This document shows positions 48,882 through 59,317 of a stretch of DNA of 64,000 bases, piece after piece (the first letter of the stretch is position 1; the number at the start of each line of letters is the position of its first letter). A model generated the notes under the pieces. The model was not told where the DNA came from, did no database searches, and worked only from the letters and a program-made list of their open reading frames with translations. Source of the DNA: Dryocosmus kuriphilus (Eukaryota > Arthropoda > Insecta > Hymenoptera > Cynipidae); the NCBI GenBank assembly GCA_038277395.1, contig CM076189.1:233555918-233619917 (forward strand). Reading direction: 5' to 3'. The translations under genes and the position numbers were made by a program.

Positions 48882-49496
48882 AAAATTAATGTTAACTAGT
48901 GTTATTAGAGTCTCTATTTGTGAAATTTTAATAACAGTAATTAATTCTTTAAAATCTTACCTGTTCTCTTGATTTTCCATTTAATTCTACCACTGTTTTC
49001 TGCAATTCGATGTTCTGTCTCCGTAGAAGTGATATCTGCGAATAAATAACTGTTGTAAATAATAATTCTAGAAATATTTTTGGAACTTTCATTATTCTTC
49101 TTTTATCTTAATCAAACAAAAGAAATTACCTATATTTGAAAACTTTTTAAAGCCACAAAAATATATTTGTCAATTAATCATTAGTTATACTAAGCACGTG
49201 TAATAAACATTACGTTTATGGAAAGAAATACATTGCACTGAGAAAAATAATTTAGTAATCGCAACAAAACCATTTTTTTAAAACTGTTTTTGTTGGCACA
49301 TTAAACTTTTGGTTGTTAGCAATTCTTGTTTTTTTTTGTGCGAAACGAAGTTTTGTTGAGTCAACAAAACTATTTAGTTGGACCAATTATTATTAAATAC
49401 GCGATTACGCAGGCGCACTCTTGCGAAGGACGCGCTTCCAATATGGCGCATGTACGAAATACTGATGGTGAAATCTTGGTTAAATTTTTTTCTGTT
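48882..49496. other. AT-rich stretch with AACAAAA/TTTTGTTG inverted words
   Basis: Around 49250-49390 words such as GCAACAAAACCA, TTTTGTTGGCAC and GAGTCAACAAAACTATTTAG alternate; a similar set is found at 56635-56790. They are probably one dispersed repeat. No gene. Confidence 0.4.
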
Positions 49497-49862
49497 TTAA
49501 GGCTATGTCTAAAGTACGTCACGTGACCAAGCCACTCCTGAATTTCTTTTCTCCCAGCTCATGTCAAAACGAAATAAAGTATCGCTCTGAAAGTTTGGAA
49601 AATGAAACAGGAGGCAATAAACTACGTGCCACTGCGTTGTTTCGTTGGGAATTCGGAAAAAAAATTTTCAAGGAAAATAAAACTGGAAGTATTATCGGTA
49701 TTCCTTTTCTCACAACTCATGTCCGCACGGAATAATAAATCGCGTTGAAAATTTGGCACAGTAAATATAAGGCACTAAGGAACGTGCCTCTGGTCCTAAA
49801 TACTTACAACTGTAGAAAAAGTTTTTTTTTTAATTGGAAATTTGGAGTAATAACGATCACCA

Positions 49863-50824
49863 CACGGAAAAAAAGAGTGTTTGAGTAAATGGCAGTAATT
49901 ACTATTTTTGTTGCGAAAATCAATATAAGTGTTAAAAATTACTATTTTTATTTTAAATTTTTGCCACTTACTCGTGATTACTATATAAATGATAACTTGC
50001 GACAAAAAAAGTAGCTTAAAATACAATTTGCATTTTGATTTTTTGACACTTTCTCAAGATTACTATTTAAATCATAATTCTAAGCCAATAAAATAGCTGA
50101 AAATACCATTTACATAAAGTAACGAAATATGTCAAGTAATAAAAACTACATTTCTTAGCGGTTTTGACTAAACGGAATGTCAAAAATTACCATTTGAAGA
50201 TCGTACTCTCCGGCGTTAGTTTTAAATAGTAAGGGTCAACTCGAAGACGAGTCAAAAAGTACCATTTAGAAATAGTAAAATGGTATTTCAGCGAACAAGC
50301 TTGGCTGAGATTTTGTCCACAAAGTGCAAGCGGTTAAATAGATCAGTCGGTTAGTGCGTGCGTATTAGGTTTTAGGATGGTTAGGTCGGGGGTTCGAATC
50401 CCCAGCGAGTGCCATTTTCCGAAGCGTTTGGGCGTGCGATTATATGTGTAAGAGACCACCGTGCACGTGATTGTGTAACTTGAAACATAAATTAAGTGCA
50501 GTGATTATATTAAAAACAATTTTTTTTGTAAATTTTTCGTTATATTACATTGCTAAAAACCGGTCGGATCCCGACTATTTGTATCCGGGATGCGACCGTG
50601 TATAGCCTGGCCGGATTCCGGATACAAGCAGGGCAACCCGGCCGGGATTCGAAATTACGTTGTGAATTTTACCATTTGAAGTAGTACTCTTTTATTCTGA
50701 ATCGCTTTTTTTTCAGAAATAGTAAAAGCTGCTAAATCACTTTTCAGAGTTCAAATCAGCCATTTCAAAATAGCACTCTTTGCTCTGATTTCGAATTACA
50801 TTGTGCCATTTACTTTTTTGCGTG
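49863..50824. mobile_element. TIR element (CACGGAAAAA type) carrying a tRNA-like segment
   Basis: The left end CACGGAAAAAAAGAG leads to AGTAAATGGCAGTAATT. The right end is the inverse of AATTACATTGTGCCATTTACTTTTTTGCGTG. The interior repeats words like AAAATTACTATTTTTATT and TTTCAAAATAGCACTC in both orientations. It contains the tRNA-like segment and a GC-richer block at 50555-50650. The ends recall those of the 3107-3979 element (CACGGAGAAAA). Confidence 0.55.
50332..50413 (+). ncRNA. tRNA-like (SINE head) with Pol III A and B boxes
   Basis: TAGATCAGTCGG (50339-50350) is one base from the A-box consensus and GGTTCGAATCC (50391-50401) fits the B box exactly. The T arm forms well (GGGG, loop TTCGAAT, CCCC). 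The 3' side GCGAGTGCCA looks like an acceptor end, but the 5' side (GCGGTTAAA) cannot pair with it, so this is no functional tRNA. It is best read as a tRNA-derived SINE head or tRNA pseudogene. Confidence 0.45.
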
Positions 50825-51075
50825 CAACCATGTTGTAAAACTTGACTGCAAGACACTGCAGGCGATTGTTAATTTTGGAATGGAGCACTTTTGAGGATAG
50901 TATCCATGAAACTTGGAACGAAAAAACACAAACATTGTTCACGAACATTGTACGCAAATAGTACACACAATAATATTTGCACTTGTAATGCAACAAACTT
51001 TCAAGGTTGTAAAAGTATCTGAAGCCCGTCCGCCTATCCGAGCATGTGGAGAACTTCCACTGGCTGTGGGTAATT

Positions 51076-51785
51076 GAGGGTCCGGATCGTATAACCCCAC
51101 ATAAAATTTTCCCGAGCGAAAACGTAGTCCCCTGGAGGCTTAAAAACAAATTTTCGATTAAAAATTTTTAAAGGGCATATCTGAACGTCAAATTTTATTG
51201 CGCATCTTTTTTCTTCTAGAGAAAAAGTTATAGCTTTTGTAGTTTTCAAAATAAAGCCAAAAAACTGACTTTTTTGAAAACACGATTTTAATCCGTTTTT
51301 AGCTTCAACTCGTGCTCAGTACTTCAGTTTTTGAAATTTTTTAATGAAAATTTCAGGGAATGTGCTTTGGGATGTCCTTCGATTGACAATCTAATAGGAA
51401 TTCAAAATCGTTGTTTTTAAAAATTGTTATTAATTTTTTTCTGATGCTCGGCGCGAATCGAACATTTGTAACTTCCAGCGTTTCGTTTAGCGAGGGAATT
51501 TTGAGCAGGCAGATACTTCTCGCGACAAAAATGCGGAGAAAGGTGTAATGAAGTTTTTTGGAAAGTTTCAGATCAAAATATTTAATGGTTTAGGAGTAGT
51601 TATGATTTTAGTGAACGTCAGCGCTGGAGTTTTCGAGCGTACCTACTATGTACTCTGAGGCTCCGTTGTGCCACGTTCTCTCGCTAGTGAGTTTTTGCTT
51701 ATAATATGATATTATAAAATTTTTTAGTGAATAACAGTTAAACGAGAATAAGTTAACAAAATATTCATGAATTTTATTTAATTTT
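51076..51785 (+). repeat. Left long TIR of the 4.4-kb transposon
   Basis: About 710 bp, inverse of 54788-55497. Shared words include CCAGGGGACTACG (inverse sense), AACTTCCAGCGTTTCGTTTA, TCTCGCTAGTGAGTTTTTGC and AAAATATTCATGAATTTTAT. Frames that cross it are chance. Confidence 0.85.
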
Positions 51786-52360
51786 GAATATATTTTTTCG
51801 GGTGTTTTATATTTCAATGTAGCATACTCTAATGTACACCTAATGTTTACACCTACATTCGGCTTAACTCGTGAGTGACCTTGAACATGCATTTTGAAAA
51901 CAAACCTGTGCACACTTTTTTTGCACATTGTCTAAATTTATTTCAAAATTAAAACAGATCAGTTAGTCCTTGTTACTGATCACTGAATGTTGTACATCTG
52001 AGTGTGAATTCTAATCTAATTTCAATATTTTTTGCTAAATAAAGTTGATTTAATTAAGAAGTGGCGATTTTTCATTTTATAGTAAAATGGAAAATATACC
52101 GAAAACTTTTGGAGGTAGAAAACGAAAACGAGACGAGAGTACATGGGAGCAAAATGTACAAAAAGCTTGCAAAAACAAGGTACAAGTTTGAATAATAATT
52201 TTTTTTTTATTCAAAGCAGGAAATAATACTGTAATATCAGTAAAGTTGAGGAGAGAGTGGAAAGATCCTCATAATATGAAATTCAACGTCTGGGATGATA
52301 AATAAATCCAAAAATTCGTAGTTAGTGACACTTCCAGACAAATTTTAATGTAATAAATTT

Positions 52361-52400
52361 CTACAAAGTTTCGTCAGTCATTATCTGACCTCTTCAGGTA
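52361..52400 (-). ncRNA. Hammerhead-ribozyme-like core, left arm
   Basis: Minus-strand reading: CTGAAGA (52391-52397), stem II GTCA/TGAC around GATAATGAC-type bases, GAAAC (52368-52372), then C-TTT-G and UA. Same order as the right arm. Stem I is weak. Confidence 0.35.
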
Positions 52401-52837
52401 TGTCAAATTATAAAATTAAAAAGATGAGCCAATAATATAGAAAAAACATCCATTTTTTAGCAAAAATGCAGAAGCAAAAATAAAAGTTTCCTAAATAAAA
52501 GAATGTAAAAGCAGCCTTTAGACGGCTAGATCTCGTACCTATGCCATCTAAGAAGAAAGAAATTTTTCAAAAACTTTTTACAAATTTTACTATGGTTTTA
52601 AATTCTTTTCCACAAACTATTTCATGTTTCTTCATCATTTTAATCTGAGGCTTGGTCCGATCACTGACAATATATATTTTTTAAATATTGAGGCGACAGA
52701 CTCTCCGTTTTTACTCCAATGTCTTCACTTCTTGTCTACAAATAAAGGAAACTTTTATTTTTGTTTCTGCATTTTTGCTAAAAAATGGATGTTTTTTCTA
52801 TATTATTGGCTCATCTTTTTAATTTTATAAGTTGACA

Positions 52838-52875
52838 TACCTGAAGAGGTCAGATGACTGACGAAACGTTGTAGA
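52838..52875 (+). ncRNA. Hammerhead-ribozyme-like core, right arm
   Basis: CTGAAGA (52841-52847), stem II GTCA with loop GATGAC and TGAC, GAAAC (52863-52867), a one-pair stem III C-GTT-G, then UA. This fits the CUGANGA/GAAA core. The first stem I pair (C with G) forms but the next does not. Confidence 0.35.
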
Positions 52876-54787
52876 AATTTATTACATTAAAATTTGTCTG
52901 GGAGTGTCGCTAACTACGAATTTTTGGGTTTACTGTAATATCAATTCCCTGTAAATAAAGTATAAGATAATTTTCATTTTCTTTATTTATTAATAATACA
53001 TCATTTTTATTATTAAAATTTAGTTGTTTATTCGTAAAAATTTTTAAAAATTGAAAATTCTAAAACAATCATTCAAAAAAAGTGAAATAAAACATGTTAG
53101 TTTTACATTTATTTGTAGGGAGAAGAATACATTTCAAAATCGAAGAATCCCGAAAAAGTTCATGTGCCAAGGAAAATTTTTACTCCTTTGCAATCTTGTT
53201 GCAAAAAGAAATGTTTTGAAACTATTTCATTAACTGAACAAGAAAAGTCACATTCAACATTTTGGAAATTGGGGGATTACCACAAGCAGTCCATCTTTCT
53301 CAGTATGTTGATGAAGTACAACGATCCTAAAAAAGTTAATGCTCGTAAAATTCCAAGATTAGTAACTTGGTCGTATTTATTTTCCACTGTTGAAAATGTA
53401 ATCGTTGTGTGTAAGAAATTTGTAATGGGTCTTTTCAATTTGTCGCAGGACAGATTGAGAGTAGTACAGCGTAAAATAATAAATAATGAAAGCTTTGACG
53501 ATGGCAGGGGGAGACATAAAAATCGTGTAACAAAATTAACAGATGAAATGAAACAAATAATTCAAGAACATTGTTTATCCATGCCATTTCAAAAATCACA
53601 TTACTCGCGAGAATCGACTGAGCTCAATATTTTACGAATCCTGAACTAACTATAACGAAATTGTTTATAGAATTTTGTGACTATTACGTAAGTGTAACAC
53701 AGGATCTCGATATGAAAAACTTGATAGATGAATCCACTTACGCGAAGTATTTCAATCGAAATTTAAATTTCGCTTTTAGTTTACCACGTACTGATGTTTG
53801 TAATAGATGCTACGAAAGTGATTTGGTAAATGTGCAATCTTCCGAAATCATGCTTCACAAACAAGAAGTAAAAGAATATAAAATCCTGAGAGAGAGGCTG
53901 ATGTCTCAGGAAGGTGTGCTCTGCTGCGAATTCGACTATGCTCAAAATCTTGCATTACCCAAAATCCCGGTCAATGAACAATTCTACAAGAGATTGTTGT
54001 GGCTTTGTCTGTTTAATGTTCATGTTTATGATTCAGAACAGAGCTACATGTATCCTTTTTTAGAGGGAAGTGCCAAAAAGGGGGCAAATACCGTTTGCAG
54101 TTTTTTTAATCATGCAGTGGAACAAGAATTTGATAAGATTCATCACAAAAAGATTGTTCTTTTTTCCGATGCAGCTGGTGGACAAAACAGAAATTACACA
54201 GTATTTGCATATCTTCTGACACTTTCCATAAAATTGGAAGTTGATATCTGTCATGTGTTCCCCGTTCGTGGTCATTCATATTGTCAATGTGACCGGAATT
54301 TTGGATTGTACTCGCATAAAAAGAAAAAGTTAGAACGCATCGAAACTGCAGAAGAGTACATTAAATTAATAAGAAACTCTCGAGATCCTCCGTTCACTAT
54401 CGTACAAAGTGCTCATAATCATATTTTACACGATTATGAAAAGTCATTTAAGACGACTGTACCACACCCTAAGAGTATGAAAATAAGTCAAGCATACGTT
54501 ATCCACTATTTACCGAGTGGAAACGTTCAAATTTTTGATAATTACAATGAAACAAATCCTTCCAAATTTAAAATTGAGCCGAAAGTAAAACTCGCGGAAA
54601 TAGAAAGGTATCCCCCTGCAGTCATTGGAATAACTGACGCTAAAATGAAAGACGTAAAAAGCTTATTGAAGTATCTTACACCCAAAGGAAAAGCCTTCTT
54701 TAATGAATACTTTGAGTCCATAACAAACAGCAAATCGAAAGATGATTAAGATTAAATTGTATGTAGTTCCTTTCTTACAAACACATA

Positions 54788-55497
54788 AAAAATTAAATAA
54801 AATTCATGAATATTTTGTTAACTTATTTTCGTTTAACTGTTATTCATTAAAAAATGTTATAATATCATATTATAAGCAAAAACTCACTAGCGAGAGAACG
54901 TGGCACAGCGGAGAGTCTCAAAGTACATAGTACGCTCGAAAACTCCAGCGTTGACGTTCACTAAAATCATAACTACTCCTAAACCATTACATATTTTGAT
55001 CTGAAACTTTCCAAAAAACTTCATTACACCTTTCTCCGCATTTTTGTCGCGAGAAGTATTTGCCTGCTCAAAATTCCCTCGCTAAACGAAACGCTGGAAG
55101 TTACAAATGTTCGATTCGCGCCGAGCATCAGAAAAAAATTAATAACAATTTTTAAAAACAACGATTTTCAATTCCTATTAGATTGTCAATCGAAGGACAT
55201 CCTAAAGCACATTCCCTGAAATTTTCATTAAAAAATTTCAAAAACTGAAGCACTGAGCACGAGTTGAAGCTAAAAACGGATTAAAATCGTGTTTTTCAAA
55301 AAAGTCAGTTTTTTGGCTTTATTTTGAAAACTACAAAAGCTATAACTTTTTCTCTAGAGGAAAAAAGATACGCAATAAAATTTGATGTTCAGATATGCCC
55401 TTTAAAAATTTTTAATCGAAAATTTGTTTTTAAGCCTCCAGGGGACTACGTTTTCGCTCGAGAAAATTTTATGTGGGGTTATACGATCCGGACCCTC
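54788..55497 (-). repeat. Right long TIR of the 4.4-kb transposon
   Basis: Inverse of 51076-51785; ends GTTATACGATCCGGACCCTC. The 109-codon open frame that crosses it is not conserved in a coding pattern and is taken as chance. Confidence 0.85.
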
Positions 55498-55501
55498 AAT
55501 T

Positions 55502-55761
55502 TGGATAATGCAGATTGCATGAGTCTTTACCGACAGAGTAGGAGCGTGTATCTAGTGCAAAGTGCATCCGTTGCCATTTATTATTTTTATAATAAACTTT
55601 TATTGCTCCCCGAATTCACGCTTTGCCACACACTGTTCTTTTACATTTATTAATATTTCCCCAAATGTTTTCCACATTATTTTAAGTTTTATTTTTACAT
55701 ACGAGGCAAAAATATGGATCTCAGGACTGGTTTGGTCACGTGGCCCACCTTTTACATGGCC
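55502..55761. repeat. TTAA-family end, inverse of 671-890
   Basis: In inverse reading, GTGTGTGGCAAAGCGT, GAATTC, GGGAGCAATAAAAGT, CCAGTCCTGA and TTTGGGGAAATATTAA line up in order with 671-890. It ends at TTAA (55762-55765). Confidence 0.65.
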
Positions 55762-55950
55762 TTAAGTTGATGAAACGTAGAAATGACGAAAGTGTAAATT
55801 AAACATTTTGAGAAGTTAGAAGAATAGGTGGTGAAAAATATGCGGGTGCAGTTCCGAACAGCACTTACCTCCGATTAATTTGAAACTACGTATACCCATA
55901 TATTTTGACTCGCTGATTACGAATATGATAGTGAAGATTGTCGCAACTTT

Positions 55951-56390
55951 GATTTTCAAGGTCAAAACTTTAAAAAACTGATTTCCAAAAAGTTTTTTTT
56001 TATCAATTTATATTGAAGAGTAGCTCATGAAAAGATCCATCGTTTATGTTCTACACAGGTTTTGGCTAAAACCATTATTTTTCGAGAAAAATGGGATAAT
56101 GCTCCAACAAGGACATTTTGACAAAACTCCATTAGCTTCAGTATTGCCTACTTACAAAATAAACCACGGTATGTGGTATGAAGTCACATGAAGTCACACC
56201 CCTACCCCTTGTTTTGCGGGAAGCGTCAAGGCTCTCCTGTGACTAGTCACATAAATACATTAAGTCACACCCCTACCACTTTCCCTTGTTTTGCGGGAGG
56301 CGTCAAAGCTCCCCTGTGACAAAATGTACTTTTTGGAGCATTATCCCATTTTTCGCGAAAAATAATGGCTTTAAAGTAAAACTATGTACA

Positions 56391-56456
<66 letters not shown>

Positions 56457-56600
56457 CTTTTCTTGAGCTACAACTTTTGTAGTAAATATTTTACTCTTAG
56501 ACCAATACTTTTCAAAATAAATTGAAGAAACTTTTCAAAAATAAGATTTTTTTAGTTTTCGCTTTCTGGTTTTGAATGCAAATTTTCTCCGGATCGGATT
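55951..56600. repeat. Fold-back block with nested direct repeats
   Basis: AAACCATTATTTTTCGAGAA and TGGGATAATGCTCC (56069-56105) are inverted at 56335-56373. Farther out, GAGTAGCTCATGAAAAG near 56020 pairs with CTTTTCTTGAGCTAC near 56456. Between them a ~60-bp unit occurs twice in direct order (about 56184-56242 and 56258-56320; AAGTCACACCCCTACC, CTTGTTTTGCGGGA, AGCGTCAA). Confidence 0.55.
56391..56456. repeat. (AAT)n microsatellite, ~22 units
   Basis: Perfect AAT tandem array of about 65 bp. The poly-Asn frame across it is an artefact. Confidence 0.95.
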
Positions 56601-57020
56601 ACTTGTTCTGCTTGAAAAACAAAAATTTTTTTGGTTCAACAAAATAATTTTTTTGCAGGGACTTTTTTTTGAATCAACTAAATTGTTTTGTTGGCCAAAC
56701 CACATTTTTTATTAGCCTAATAACATTTTTTGTCGACATAACAAAATTCGTTAGTTACAAAATAGTTTTGTGCAACTGACCAAATTATATTTCATAGAGA
56801 AGAGTAGATTTTAAAGCAGACGAAAACTCGATATTGTCTGGAAATAGAACTATGGGACAGATTTCTAAGATATTATACCAAAATATCTTAGATATTTCTG
56901 ATATTTTAAACCGTATCTATCTTAGATATCTATCAGAGTTTCAACCTTCAGATATTGTGTTTTCGTCTGCTTTAATATCTGTTTCTTTCACTGTTATTTG
57001 TCTTAAAAGAATTGTGTTTT

Positions 57021-58215
57021 ACATTCTCATCTCAATGAGAAAGGTATTAGTTTTATGTGAAAACTGAGTTTCGCGGATTTCATGAAATCTCGACGTTTCG
57101 TGACCCCCTGAATCCGAAAAAACACGTTTTACGTTGGTGTCTGTCTGTTGTCGTTGCTGTCGTCGTTGACTGTTAGCACGATAACTTTCGAAGGACTAAT
57201 CGGATTGGATTGCACTTCAGCACACTTCTTTAAGGCGTAAAAAGAAAGGATGAGTTCGTTAACGAGCAGTTTTTGACCGACGGTTATGGTTTAACAACCG
57301 AGAATGCTTTTCAAAAAATCAAACATTCAATGTTTCGTCCAAGCTATGCTACTGGTACAAAAAAAAGTTTTAAGAAACAAAGTTATTCATCTCAAAAAGA
57401 TCCACAAATTTGCTTGTAATCATTCTTCTATAAGGTGCATAGTTTTTTAGCTATTCGTAGAAAATATTATTAAATATTAAAAAATCCACTTTTCACGAAA
57501 ACTATGCAACGCAGGAAAAAAATGTTAACAAGCAAAGTTGTTTATCTCAAAAAAATCTACAAATTTTCTCGATATCATTTTTTGATACAACACATATTTT
57601 TTGTTTTAATGGTCAATAATGTTATTAATAAAAATCGAGAATTCAATTTTCCCACCACAGGAAAAAAATGTTAAGAAGCGGAGCTGTTTATTTCAAAAAG
57701 ATCTACTAATTTTCTTTATACTTTTTTTGTAACACATATAGTTTTTGTTTTAATCGTGAAAAATGTTATTAAAAATCACGAATTTAATTTTCCGTTGAAA
57801 CTATGCGAGGTGCGATATTTGTGCAGGACAAATATTATTCATCTAAAAAAGGTTTACATCTTTGATTCAGGGCATTTTTTGATAGGACTCACAGTTTTTG
57901 TTTTAATCGTGGAAAATGTTACTAAAAATAGAAAAAAATATATTTTCACTCAAACTGTAAAAGAAATGTCACGTTTTGGACAAACTTTATTCGAGTGCGA
58001 AGCGCGAGACACGTAATGAAAATGTATTTGTTAAGGCCGAAAGAGTTTTAACAAAATATTCAAAATTACCAAATTACACTATTCAATGGTTCGATTTTTA
58101 TTTTCAAAAGGCCCATAAGCACAAATGTAGGGGGATGTACAAACACCGAGCATGTAGCGCGAGTGTCGACAGATGCGCACCCTAGGCGCGCTCATATTAC
58201 GCGCGACGAGAATGT
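57021..58215 (-). mobile_element. ACATTCTCAT family unit, copy G (diverged)
   Basis: Starts ACATTCTCAT (57021-57030), CAATGAGAAAGGTATTAG, GTGTCTGTCTGTTGTCG, TAACTTTCGAAGGACTAATC and GAGTTCGTTAACGAGC. Reversed subrepeats follow, then a weak GC-rich module and ACGAGAATGT (58206-58215) beside GCCCGCAAAGCGGG. It is the most divergent copy in the window. Confidence 0.65.
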
Positions 58216-58219
58216 GCCC

Positions 58220-58795
58220 GCAAAGCGGGTAGATTTTTTCTCTTTGATTTGTATGAATCAGAAAGACAAATGGGTTTGGATAATCCAGCCTTAACTTTAA
58301 TCATATTTATTCACATAAAGTGTCAAAATGAAACGCAGTTAGTATTTACACTTGAAGGTGTTGATCAACATCATTCGAGGTAGAGGCCACTAATTAAAAA
58401 ATGTTCACGTGATATTGTCCACCATCTATTCTTGTAACTTCTCAAAGTGATTAATTTACACACTTAATAGAGTCTCTTTATTTTTCAAAATGTTTATTGA
58501 ATTTAACATAAAATAAAATACAATTATTAATCAGAATATAAACTCCCTTTTCATAAAAGTCTCCAATCTTCAGAACACGCCCGCTCCGTTGCCATGCTAA
58601 TTCTAACCGATTCTAACTCTCCTTCGTTCACACCTAACCTTAACTAAAAGGTACCGCTTGATTCAAAAGCAGGTATATAAAAGTGAATAATGTACAATGA
58701 AAAACGTAACGCTAACAGACCGGCCATCCTAAATTTTAATTGTCCTCAATCATTTTGGTTTTTAAACTCAGTACACTAAAAAATTTAATTAATTC
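58220..58795. other. Expected 3' end zone of the retrotransposon; LTR not recognised
   Basis: This AT-rich stretch includes a balanced patch (58570-58660). If the minus-strand retrotransposon were complete, its 3' LTR would lie here, but I found no match to 63400-64000. Confidence 0.3.
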
Positions 58796-59240
58796 TTAAT
58801 TTATCATAAAATCCTCGAAACGTTTAGGCATTTTTCTCACTCGAGTTCTTGAATTCCTTTTAGTCATCTGTATCTTCTGTGATGAAACTTCAGTTTTAGG
58901 CCTCGTAATCTCTGATTCTGAATTTGATTTTTCCTTAGACGGACTCTGTTCCATGTTCAGATCAGTTTCGTTATCTGTATTTAACATCTGCTCATCGGAA
59001 TCATCATCGCTGATTGATTTAGAAAGATCCAGTTTCTATGCTTTCAATTGTCATGCATTAGCAGTCGCTGCATATATTCTACCATTGCTTGAGTGTTTCA
59101 GTTGTACAATTTTATACGTGTCATGACCGACGAATTCTGTTACCAACATGGGACCTCGATATTTAGGTTGGAGTTTTTTGGAGTCTCCAGTACTTTCACT
59201 AGTCCGTAAAACAAAAACCACATCTCCAGGTTGATATTTT
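58796..59240 (-). pseudogene. Integrase C-terminal tail (GPY-like) and downstream tail
   Basis: Minus-strand reading from about 59240 gives VVFVLRTSE, LQPKYRGPMLV, TYKIVQL and a stop near 59050. This fits the SH3-like GPY/F module at the end of Ty3/gypsy integrases. A last frame (58987-58796, 63 codons) is charged and ends RKMPKRFEDFMIN, like the tails of related pol proteins. A stop and a frame change separate it from the integrase core, which ends at 59318. Confidence 0.6.
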
Positions 59241-59317
59241 CTTTACGAATACCTCTTCTTATCTTCGCGTTCCTTCATCTTTTGTTGTTCTGTAACTATT
59301 CCTGCTTGGATTTCTTC

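Larger units (their letters stand above)
52240..52930. mobile_element. Inverted-repeat element with two hammerhead-like cores and 13-bp target duplication
   Basis: TACTGTAATATCA occurs at 52227-52239 and again at 52931-52943, a 13-bp duplication. Inside, 52303-about 52495 and about 52740-52930 are inverse copies (AAAAATTCGTAGTTAG, AATTTTAATGTAATAAATTT, GATGAGCCAATAATATAG). The left end has 63 extra bases (52240-52302) outside the inverted repeat. Each arm carries a hammerhead-like core. No frame. The layout matches the element at 6345-6952 although the sequences differ. Confidence 0.7.
52180..53118 (+). other. Intron of the transposase gene, enlarged by an insertion
   Basis: Bounded by GTACAAGT and TTTATTTGTAG. 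About 690 of its 939 bases are an inserted inverted-repeat element (52240-52930). Without it the intron would be about 235 bp. Confidence 0.65.
52087..54749 (+). pseudogene. Transposase-like gene, two exons, one frameshift (D-D-D motifs, GGQNRN family)
   Basis: Exon 1 runs from ATG 52087 for 31 codons (MENIPKTFGGRKRKRDESTW start, basic) to GT at 52180. Exon 2 starts at 53119 after TTTATTTGTAG, in phase 0, and joins as KACKNK then GEEYISKS. A first frame is open to about 53630, with HYSRES near residue 192; a one-base slip near 53628-53633 moves the reading to the frame ending at 54749. The total would be about 570 residues. Candidate acidic catalytic residues: Asp at 53934 (EFDYAQN), Asp at 54168 (FSDAAGGQNRN) and Asp at 54291 (HSYCQCDRNFG). 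Cys pairs (CCKKKC, CNRCYESD) may bind zinc. I know this HYSRE...GGQNRN protein type as a recurrent transposon-derived family in insects. It sits alone between long TIRs. Only the single slip prevents function, so the copy is young. Confidence 0.75.
51076..55497 (+). mobile_element. 4.4-kb DNA transposon with ~710-bp TIRs (candidate Sola-type)
   Basis: GAGGGTCCGGATCGTATAAC at 51076 is inverted at the right end (55478-55497). The two TIRs (51076-about 51785, about 54788-55497) stay roughly 95% alike by eye. AATT lies outside both ends (51072-51075, 55498-55501), compatible with a 4-bp target duplication; AATT is its own inverse, so it could instead be the last bases of the TIR. The element carries one two-exon transposase-like gene. 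Four-base targets and a transposase of this look led me to Sola, from memory; the class is not certain. Confidence 0.8.
49501..55761. mobile_element. TTAA-ended element, heavily invaded (composite)
   Basis: TTAA at 49497-49500 is followed by GGCTATGTCTAAAG, CACGTGACCAAGCCA and CCTGAATTTC. At the far side TTAA (55762-55765) is preceded by the inverse: GGACTGGTTTGGTCACGTG and TTTTACATGGCC. So the two ends form a TIR pair. The right-hand 260 bp also match 671-890 in inverse over most of their length. Between the ends lie a TIR element (49863-50824) and a complete 4.4-kb transposon (51076-55497). Alternatively these are two separate TTAA-family remnants that happen to flank later insertions. Confidence 0.5.

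Noticed and set aside
50332..50413. Functional tRNA gene
   Set aside because: The T arm and boxes are good, but the 5' acceptor strand does not pair with the 3' strand and the anticodon arm is not convincing.
55324..55653. 109-codon frame in the right TIR as a gene
   Set aside because: It lies almost wholly in the TIR; the mirror copy in the left TIR is interrupted, so there is no coding conservation.
56286..56525. Poly-asparagine frame
   Set aside because: Produced by the (AAT)n microsatellite.
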